From Aquificaceae bacterium (GTDB lineage Bacteria > Aquificota > Aquificia > Aquificales > Aquificaceae): DNA of 5,535 bases. Position numbers and translations under genes: made by a program. Positions within the stretch are counted from its first letter, which is position 1; the number at the start of each line of letters is the position of its first letter. Positions 1-5,192 of the stretch are shown here, in pieces. The notes under the pieces were generated by a model, which was given only the letters and a program-made list of their open reading frames with translations, was not told the origin of the DNA and made no database searches. The stretch is from NCBI GenBank assembly GCA_015490115.1, contig WFYM01000001.1, forward strand, positions 1 through 5,535, read 5' to 3'.

Positions 1-919
1 CAGCCTCCAACTTGTTCTCGTCCACCTCCCTGTCCCCCCTTATGAGGACCATAGCCCAGCCGTCCCTTACCCTGTAGAGCAGGGCTTTCAGGATCTTCCT
101 CGGAGGGACCTTGAGGTAGTTGGAAAGAGACTCTATCGTGTCGGTTTCGGGTGTTTCCACCTTCTCCAAGGGTCTTTCTTCTTCATCTTCCGGCTCTTGT
201 CTTTTCAGCGGTATTATCTCCGTGTTAGCTGCGTATCCGCAACTCTCACAAAAGCCCACCCTCGCCTCACCGTAGTCGGTGAAGGCTATGAACTCGTGGG
301 ATATCGATCCTCCTATGTTCCCCACGCTCGCCTCAGCTACTATGAAGTCTATCTTGAGCTTTTTGAATATCCTGTCGTAGGCGAACTTCATGGATTCGTA
401 TGACATCATGGCTGACATCTCGTCCGCGTCGAAGGAGTAGGCGTCCTTCATTATGAACTCCCTCCCCCTTATGAGTCCGAACCTCGGTCTCTTCTCGTCC
501 CTGAACTTGACCTGTATCTGGTAGAGTATAAGGGGGAGCTGTCTGTAGGACCTTACGTGTCTTCTTACGAGGTCCGTTATCTCCTCCTCGTGGGTAGGTC
601 CGAGGCAGTACTCCCTCCCGTTCCTGTCCTTTAGCCTGAAGAGTTCGTTACCGTAACTCTCCCACCTTCCCGTCTCCTTCCAAAGCTCAGCTGGGTTTAG
701 GACCGTAAGCTGAAGCTCCTGCGCCCCGGACCTCTCCATCTCCCTCCTTATTACGTTTTCTATCTTCCTTATCACCCTCCAGCCAGCCGGCAGTATCTCG
801 TATATACCCGCGGAGACCTGCTTCACGAAGCCAGCTTTGAGGAGCAGCCTGTGGGAGGGGGCTTCCGCGTCAGCGGGGTCTTCTTTAGAGGTGTAGAGGA
901 AATACCTGCTCCACCTCAT
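1..919 (-). CDS. proS: Prolyl-tRNA synthetase, bacterial type (N-terminal 306 residues; 3' end outside window)
   Basis: ProRS is a cytoplasmic class II aminoacyl-tRNA synthetase that charges tRNA(Pro) with proline. I translated the minus strand by hand from the ATG at 919; it stays open to the window edge. The start MRWSRYF and the following SKEDPADAEAPSH match the usual bacterial ProRS N-terminus. The ATP/proline site elements are visible: GPTHEEEIT (residues 107-115), class II motif 2 with FRDEKRPRFG (139-148) and REFIMKDAYSF (153-163), and NIGGSISHEF (201-210). CESCGYAANTE (224-234) follows, then an acidic linker (about 238-262), then the start of the YbaK-like insertion (editing) domain near PPRKILKALLYRV (272-284). 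That insertion marks the bacterial rather than the archaeal/eukaryal form. The rest of the editing domain, motif 3 and the anticodon-binding domain lie off the edge. The gene begins 13 nt after the SAM hydrolase stop, so cotranscription is likely. No Shine-Dalgarno lies within 15 nt of the ATG, and no other usual start is in frame nearby. Identity is near certain. Confidence 0.97.
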   Translation of the reverse strand, partial: MRWSRYFLYTSKEDPADAEAPSHRLLLKAGFVKQVSAGIYEILPAGWRVIRKIENVIRREMERSGAQELQLTVLNPAELWKETGRWESYGNELFRLKDRNGREYCLGPTHEEEITDLVRRHVRSYRQLPLILYQIQVKFRDEKRPRFGLIRGREFIMKDAYSFDADEMSAMMSYESMKFAYDRIFKKLKIDFIVAEASVGNIGGSISHEFIAFTDYGEARVGFCESCGYAANTEIIPLKRQEPEDEEERPLEKVETPETDTIESLSNYLKVPPRKILKALLYRVRDGWAMVLIRGDREVDENKLEA

Positions 920-932
920 GTGAATATTGTAA

Positions 933-1691
933 TCAAGCTTCCAAGAGGACCACCTCCTCACCGAGTTTAAGACCGAACGTGTCTTTCGCGCTCCCCATGG
1001 GTGTGAAGATCTCCATGAAGCCGAAGCTCCCGCAGATCAGGTTCAGCTTTCCCTTTTCCCCAGCTTGAAAGAACGGGACGACCTTCACCTCCTCACCCCT
1101 TACCTTCCCATGGGAGTAATTGCCGCAGGGGACGTTCGTGATCGCGTTCCCGAACCTGTCGAAGTGGATTATCCTGCCCCTCACAACCTTCCCTTCCCTC
1201 ACAGTTTCCGGGAGGCTGAGCTTCTGCTCGTATTTTACCCTCCTCCCCAACTCTTCTACGGGAACACCCCTCGTTATGTGTGCTGCGACTGGTGCGAACA
1301 CATCCCTTCCGTGGAAGGTCCTGCTGATCTCCGGAAGGGTAAACTTCCTGTTTTCTATCACAACCGCTTTGGGTTCCGATCCGAGGTCTTCCAAGGCAAG
1401 ATCGAAGATCCCGTTGTCGGGACCGACGAAGAAGTATCCTCCGCAGCTCACAGCCAAAGGTCTCCTCTCGGAACCGACGCCGGGATCTACAACGCAGACG
1501 AAGACGGTCCCCTTAGGGAAGAACCTGTAGTGGGCTTTGAGTAAGAGGGCGCCCTCCAGAATATTGAAAGGCTCCACCTCGTGGGATACGTCGACTATCT
1601 GGACATTCGGGTTTATTGACAGGATCACCCCCTTCATGGCACCTACGAAGCCGTCCTTTGTCCCGAAGTCTGTAAGGAGGGCGACCACCAT
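933..1691 (-). CDS. S-adenosyl-L-methionine hydrolase (SAM hydroxide adenosyltransferase, former DUF62), 252 aa
   Basis: Family members hydrolyse SAM to adenosine and L-methionine in the cytoplasm, using an activated water/hydroxide; they are relatives of the fluorinase and chlorinase enzymes. The family motifs appear in order: LTDFG (6-10), DVSHEV (34-39), VDPGVGSERR (68-77), VGPDNGIFDLA (89-99), RTFHGRDVFAP (124-134) and DRFGNAITN (178-186), then a C-terminal domain with GSFGFMEIF (221-229) and KLGEEVVLL (242-250). The Asp-Arg-His set known for the family can be placed at D69, R76 or R77, and H127. The length of 252 residues is normal and the gene looks intact. I see nothing arguing for a halogenase rather than a hydrolase, though that call is by family. 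The ATG at 1691 gives the expected N-terminus (MVVALLTDFG) but has no Shine-Dalgarno sequence upstream. The gene is divergent from rpsU and sits 13 nt upstream of proS. Its physiological role is poorly understood across the family. Confidence 0.95.
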   Translation of the reverse strand: MVVALLTDFGTKDGFVGAMKGVILSINPNVQIVDVSHEVEPFNILEGALLLKAHYRFFPKGTVFVCVVDPGVGSERRPLAVSCGGYFFVGPDNGIFDLALEDLGSEPKAVVIENRKFTLPEISRTFHGRDVFAPVAAHITRGVPVEELGRRVKYEQKLSLPETVREGKVVRGRIIHFDRFGNAITNVPCGNYSHGKVRGEEVKVVPFFQAGEKGKLNLICGSFGFMEIFTPMGSAKDTFGLKLGEEVVLLEA

Positions 1692-1701
1692 CTTAAGTTT
1701 A

Positions 1702-1710
1702 TGGTATAAT
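1702..1710 (+). promoter_or_regulatory. Extended -10 promoter element for rpsU
   Basis: TGGTATAAT fits the extended -10 consensus TGnTATAAT exactly. It would start transcription near 1717, just ahead of the rpsU ribosome binding site at 1721, leaving a very short leader. A -35 box at 17 bp spacing is poor (near 1682-1687), which extended -10 promoters tolerate. The element lies in the 42-bp gap to the divergent SAM hydrolase gene, so the two promoters must overlap or crowd each other if both are used. The promoter was read by eye and not tested. Confidence 0.6.
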
Positions 1711-1720
1711 CCTTAGCCCG

Positions 1721-1726
1721 AGGAGG
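1721..1726 (+). promoter_or_regulatory. Strong Shine-Dalgarno of rpsU, fixing a TTG start
   Basis: AGGAGG lies 7 nt before the TTG at 1734. This spacing decides for TTG as the start codon of rpsU, as no ATG or GTG start would keep the conserved N-terminus. It is the only textbook Shine-Dalgarno at proper spacing in front of a gene in this window. Confidence 0.85.
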
Positions 1727-1733
1727 TTAGGTC

Positions 1734-1937
1734 TTGGCTGTAGTTATAGTCCAAGAGGGTGAGTCTCCCGAGAAGATCTTAAAGAGGTTCAAGAGGGTGG
1801 TCGAGCAGGAGCAGATCCTGACCGAGGTAAAGAGGAGGGAATACTACGAGAAGCCGAGTGAGAGGAAGAAAAAGCGCGAGCGTGCAAGGAGAAAGAGGAT
1901 ACTGAAAGCCCTGAAGAAACAGCAACAGCTCATGTAA
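1734..1937 (+). CDS. rpsU: Small ribosomal subunit protein bS21, 67 aa
   Basis: bS21 is a small basic protein of the 30S platform, close to the 3' end of 16S rRNA and the anti-Shine-Dalgarno, where it helps initiation on mRNAs. The protein starts MAVVIVQEGES, has the family helix ILKRFKRVVEQEQIL (15-29), the signature RREYYEKPSE (34-43), and a strongly basic C-terminal helix rich in Lys and Arg (44-62). The length of 67 is in the usual range of about 57 to 75. Translation starts at TTG behind a perfect AGGAGG. Here rpsU stands alone, not next to dnaG and rpoD as in many proteobacteria. It is divergent from the SAM hydrolase, and its last 8 nt overlap the end of the convergent kinase-like gene. 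No terminator is obvious after the TAA. Confidence 0.95.
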   Translation: MAVVIVQEGESPEKILKRFKRVVEQEQILTEVKRREYYEKPSERKKKRERARRKRILKALKKQQQLM

Positions 1938-2898
1938 AGCTCATCTCCTCCGCGTATCTCCTCGCAAGGGAAAAGAGCTTCCTCGCCCTCTCGAGAGCTT
2001 TTTTCTTTTCATCTTCTGGAAGGTGCGGATCGTCGAGGAGGAAGCTGCTCACCTTACCCCTCACATAAGCCCTGTAGCACTTGAAGAAGGGAAGGAACAG
2101 GTCAGCTTCAGGGTCCTCGGTTATCCTCAGATACTCCTCCTCATAAGCTCTCCTTAAGTCCTCCCTCCCGAATAGGTCAAGCTCCATCGAGAGGAAGCAC
2201 ATGTCGTTCAGGACGTCACCGCACCTGAACCTCTCGTTGAACTCTATACAGTCGAATATGCATACACCTTCCTTCAAAAAGGCAACGTGTTCGAGCCTTA
2301 TGTCCCCGTGACCCTCCCTTATCCTCCCCTCCCTGATCCTTTTGTAGAAAAGGTCCCTGTAAACTTCGTAGAACCTGTTTGTCCTATCTCTTATGAACTC
2401 GTAGTCCTCTCTGGATACGGTGATGCCAACGTACTTCCTCGTCTGCTCGAAGCTCTCGTCCGTGTTGAACTTCATGACCTCCGGTCTCCCGAACTCGCCC
2501 CTCCTTTCGGAGGAGAGGTGGAACTCAGCCACAACCTTTGCTACTTCCTTTATCTCCCGCTCCGTAGTCTTTTCCAGCCTACTTGCGAGGAGGCTCTCTT
2601 CGGGTATCCTCCTCATCTTCACAGCCCACTCGACGACGTTAGAGTCGTCTTCGATCACCCACCTTCCCTTTACCTCGCTTATTGGAACGACGCCTATATA
2701 AACCCGAGGACAGAGCCTTCTGTTTAAGATCACCTCCCTCTCGCAGTTCTCCCTCCTCTTCTCCAAGGTGGAGTAGTCCAAAAAGCCGAAGTTCACAGGT
2801 TTTTTTATCTTGTAGACCACCTCCTCAAGAACTATCACCCAAGAGGTGTGGGTCTGGAGGAGCTTACCCCCCAGCTCCCTGCAGAGTTCTTCCACCAT
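1930..2898 (-). CDS. Stand-alone COG2187-type aminoglycoside-phosphotransferase-fold protein, 322 aa, substrate unknown
   Basis: The protein has the kinase-like fold of the aminoglycoside phosphotransferase/choline kinase group and resembles the uncharacterised COG2187 family. Visible elements: TSWVIVLEEVVYKIKKP (18-34) with the likely ATP-binding Lys at 30 or 32; FGFLDYSTLEKRRENCEREV (37-56), typical of COG2187; the catalytic loop EGHGDIRLEHV (195-205) with D199 as presumed catalytic Asp; IFDCIEFNERF (214-224) with D216 as presumed metal ligand; then GDVLNDMCFLSMEL (227-240) and FFKCYRAYVRGK (271-282). Key residues are all present, so an active enzyme is likely. Many COG2187 proteins carry a C-terminal P-loop ATPase domain; this one ends after the kinase domain. 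It should not be called an antibiotic resistance enzyme: the substrate is unknown. The start may be ATG 2898 or GTG 2895, because GGAG sits only 1 nt before the ATG but 4 nt before the GTG. It is divergent from infB and convergent with rpsU. Confidence 0.85.
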   Translation of the reverse strand: MVEELCRELGGKLLQTHTSWVIVLEEVVYKIKKPVNFGFLDYSTLEKRRENCEREVILNRRLCPRVYIGVVPISEVKGRWVIEDDSNVVEWAVKMRRIPEESLLASRLEKTTEREIKEVAKVVAEFHLSSERRGEFGRPEVMKFNTDESFEQTRKYVGITVSREDYEFIRDRTNRFYEVYRDLFYKRIREGRIREGHGDIRLEHVAFLKEGVCIFDCIEFNERFRCGDVLNDMCFLSMELDLFGREDLRRAYEEEYLRITEDPEADLFLPFFKCYRAYVRGKVSSFLLDDPHLPEDEKKKALERARKLFSLARRYAEEMSFT

Positions 2899-2908
2899 GC
2901 TCCATACT

Positions 2909-2914
2909 ATTATG
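2909..2914 (-). promoter_or_regulatory. Possible -10 box of the kinase-like gene
   Basis: On the minus strand CATAAT (5 of 6 to TATAAT) lies 10 nt before the ATG at 2898. It would put the transcript start near 2902, giving a leader of only a few nucleotides. No good -35 box is seen at 16 to 18 bp. This is a weak call, made mainly because a promoter must exist somewhere in this 59-bp divergent gap or within infB. Confidence 0.25.
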
Positions 2915-2941
2915 GCAGGTAGCTTGAGAAGATGCGGAGCC

Positions 2942-2947
2942 TATAAT
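2942..2947 (+). promoter_or_regulatory. Probable -10 box of the infB-queE transcript, very close to the start codon
   Basis: TATAAT, a perfect -10 hexamer, ends 10 nt before the infB ATG at 2958. Transcription would begin near 2954, making the mRNA leaderless or nearly so. TTGAGA at 2924-2929 is a good -35 match but is only 12 bp from this box. It is 17 bp from the alternative -10 TATATC at 2947-2952, which would start the RNA at or just inside the start codon. Either reading leaves no room for a Shine-Dalgarno sequence. An upstream promoter inside the divergent kinase gene cannot be excluded. Confidence 0.45.
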
Positions 2948-2957
2948 ATATCTCTTG

Positions 2958-5192
2958 ATGGAGAAAAAGCGCATTCAGGACGTCGCGAAGGAGCTTGGAG
3001 TAAAGCCGAAGGAGATAATAGACTTCCTCAAGGAGTGGTCCTCTGAGAAAAAGAAGTGGTCCAACTTCAGCGTCCTCGATGCGGACCAGCTCGACTTGAT
3101 CTACGACGTCTTCGGAAGACCTCAGACCGAGGAGAAAGCGGAGGAGAAGAAGGAGGAACCTGAGGAGGTCGTGACCTACACCGAGGAGGAGGAAGAGGAG
3201 GAGATAAAGGTAGAGGAAAAGCCTATAGAGGAGGTGATAGCAGAGACCCTCGGAAAGGAGATAAGGGAAAAGCCGAAGGAGGAGAGAAAGCCGAAGCCAG
3301 AAAAGAAAGCAAGGAAAAGAACTGTCAGGGAGTTCAAGAGGGAAGAGCAAAGGACGAAAGAAACTCAGGTAGCGGAGAAGGAGCAGAAGAAAATCCAGAA
3401 AAAGAAAGAGGAGAAGAAGAAGCAGGAGAAGAAGGAGGAGGACATAAAGATAGTCCAGATACCCGAGGTCATAACGGTAAGGGAACTCTCCGAACTCCTC
3501 GATGTCCCGGCGAACAAGGTAATAGCTGAGCTTATGAAGAGGGGGGTCCTCGCGACCATAAACCAGAGGATACCCCCCGAGGTCGCCGTTGAGGTGGCTG
3601 AGACCTTCGGCTTCCTCGCTGAGGTGAAGGAAGAGAAAGAAGAGGAGCCTCTGATAGAGGAGGTTGAGGACAGACCGGAGGACCTAAAACCAAGACCCCC
3701 CGTAGTCGTAGTTATGGGACACGTCGACCATGGGAAGACAACCCTCCTCGACACAATAAGGAAGACGAACGTAGCTGAAAGAGAAAAAGGTGGCATAACC
3801 CAGCACATAGGGGCTTCCGTGGTCGAGGTAAACGGCAGGAAGATAACCTTCCTCGACACACCCGGTCACGAAGCCTTCACTTCTTTGAGGGCGAGGGGCG
3901 CCCAGATAACGGACATAGCTGTCCTCGTCGTCGCAGCTGACGACGGCGTGATGCCCCAGACTATAGAGGCTATAAACCACGCTAAGGCTTTCAACGTCCC
4001 GATAATAGTCGCTGTCAACAAGATAGACAAGCCGGAAGCTGATCCCATGAAGGTGAGGAGGGAACTCTCCGAACAGGGACTCGTTCCCGAGGAGTGGGGA
4101 GGGGACACCATATTCGTCGACGTCTCCGCAAAGACGGGACAGAACGTTGACCAGCTCCTCGAGATGATCCTTCTCCTCGCTGACATTCTCGAGCTGAAAG
4201 CGAACCCCAACAAGAGGGCGAAAGGGGTGATAGTGGAGACGAAGCTCGACAGGAAAAGGGGTCCCGTTGCAACGGTCATAGTCCAGGAGGGGACTCTGAA
4301 GGTGGGGGACGTATTCGTAGCCGGGACGACCTTCGGAAGGGTGAGGGCTATGTTCGACGACAAGGGGAGGCAAGTGAAGGAGGCGGGACCCTCCATGCCC
4401 GTCGAGGTCCTCGGCTTTGAAGAGCTTCCCACAGCCGGGGACACACTCGTCGTGGTGGAGAACGAAAAGAAGGCGAGGGAGATAGCGGAGAAGATGAAGG
4501 AGAAGAAGGAAAAGGAGGAGAAAACAGCCCAGAGCCTCAAACTCGAGGACATATACAAGAAGATAGAGGCAGGTGAGACGAAGGAGCTGAAGCTCATCGT
4601 AAAAGCTGACACCATGGGTTCCCTCGAAGCCCTGAAGAAAGCCCTTGAGGAACTCTCAACGGAAAAGGTGGCTGTGAGGGTAATACACGGAGCGGTGGGT
4701 GGGATCACCGAGAACGACGTCATGCTCGCCAAAGCCTCCGACGCCATAATCATAGGCTTCAACACGAGACCGGACCCCAAAGCGAGGGAGCTGATGGAGA
4801 GAGAGAAGGTGGACGTCAGACTCTACAGCATAATCTACCAAGTCATAGACGACGTCAAGAAAGCCCTCGAGGGACTCCTCGAACCCATTAAGAGGGAAGA
4901 AGTCCTCGGCACAGCGGAGGTGAGGGCTACCTTCAAGATAAAGAAGGTCGGGATGGTTGCCGGTTGCTACGTCTTAGAGGGGAAGGTGGTAAGGGGAGCG
5001 AAGGCGAGGCTCGTAAGGGACGGAGTCGTCGTCTACGACGGGGAGATAGAGTCTCTGAAGAGGTTCAAAGACGACGTTCAAGAGGTCTCTAAAGGTTACG
5101 AGTGCGGTGTGAAACTAAAGGACTACAACGACGTCAAGGTGGGGGACCTAATAGAATGCTACGAGATAAAGTTAGAAAAGCCAACGCTTTGA
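2958..5192 (+). CDS. infB: Translation initiation factor IF2, 744 aa
   Basis: IF2 is the GTPase that brings fMet-tRNA to the 30S initiation complex and promotes 50S joining. Domains in order: an N-terminal IF2_N module (about 2-52, RIQDVAKELGVKPKEIIDFL); a highly charged Lys/Glu linker (about 55-162); a second IF2_N-like module (about 170-223, VRELSELLDVPANKVIAELM); the G domain with G1 GHVDHGKT (254-261), G2 GGITQHIGA (278-286), G3 DTPGHEAF (300-307), G4 NKID (354-357) and G5 SAK (390-392); domain II; a charged helical linker (about 505-545); domain III; and the C-terminal fMet-tRNA binding domain (about 645-744). All GTPase residues are intact and the length is normal. ATG 2958 is preferred; a TTG directly before it (2955) would add one Met. 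No Shine-Dalgarno is seen: the nearest purine run, GGAG at 2936-2939, is 18 nt away. The usual nusA and rbfA neighbours are absent. The 3' end overlaps queE. Confidence 0.98.
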   Translation: MEKKRIQDVAKELGVKPKEIIDFLKEWSSEKKKWSNFSVLDADQLDLIYDVFGRPQTEEKAEEKKEEPEEVVTYTEEEEEEEIKVEEKPIEEVIAETLGKEIREKPKEERKPKPEKKARKRTVREFKREEQRTKETQVAEKEQKKIQKKKEEKKKQEKKEEDIKIVQIPEVITVRELSELLDVPANKVIAELMKRGVLATINQRIPPEVAVEVAETFGFLAEVKEEKEEEPLIEEVEDRPEDLKPRPPVVVVMGHVDHGKTTLLDTIRKTNVAEREKGGITQHIGASVVEVNGRKITFLDTPGHEAFTSLRARGAQITDIAVLVVAADDGVMPQTIEAINHAKAFNVPIIVAVNKIDKPEADPMKVRRELSEQGLVPEEWGGDTIFVDVSAKTGQNVDQLLEMILLLADILELKANPNKRAKGVIVETKLDRKRGPVATVIVQEGTLKVGDVFVAGTTFGRVRAMFDDKGRQVKEAGPSMPVEVLGFEELPTAGDTLVVVENEKKAREIAEKMKEKKEKEEKTAQSLKLEDIYKKIEAGETKELKLIVKADTMGSLEALKKALEELSTEKVAVRVIHGAVGGITENDVMLAKASDAIIIGFNTRPDPKARELMEREKVDVRLYSIIYQVIDDVKKALEGLLEPIKREEVLGTAEVRATFKIKKVGMVAGCYVLEGKVVRGAKARLVRDGVVVYDGEIESLKRFKDDVQEVSKGYECGVKLKDYNDVKVGDLIECYEIKLEKPTL

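Noticed and set aside
197..403. A 68-codon plus-strand frame opposite proS
   Set aside because: It is a shadow of the ProRS reading frame, whose conserved motifs continue across the region.
1065..1544. Plus-strand open frames of 159 and 136 codons opposite the SAM hydrolase
   Set aside because: Both lie antisense to a gene with clear motifs, show no recognisable domain and have no ribosome binding site of note.
933..1691. Fluorinase or chlorinase instead of SAM hydrolase
   Set aside because: The protein has the compact length and the DPGVG...RTFHGRD pattern of the widespread hydrolase family, and there are no organohalogen genes nearby.
1988..2009. Palindrome CTCTCGAGAG followed by a T-rich run, a possible rpsU terminator about 50 nt after its stop
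   Set aside because: Allowing a loop of 4 leaves a stem of only 3 bp, too weak for an intrinsic terminator. The T run is the complement of Lys codons (AAA) in the kinase gene.
1930..2898. Calling the kinase-fold gene an aminoglycoside resistance determinant
   Set aside because: The fold and HGD loop are shared by many kinases; the COG2187-like motifs and housekeeping context give no support for antibiotic modification.
2910..3350. A Leu-rich 146-codon minus-strand frame that looks like a membrane protein
   Set aside because: It is the complement of the purine-rich Lys/Glu linker of IF2, which automatically reads as Leu/Phe/Ser. The hydrophobicity is an artefact.
3866..4780. A 304-codon open frame on the minus strand opposite infB
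   Set aside because: It is the antisense of the well-conserved IF2 G domain and following domains, is Ser/Thr/Phe rich in the way reversed AAG/GAG-rich coding is, and shows no family motif.
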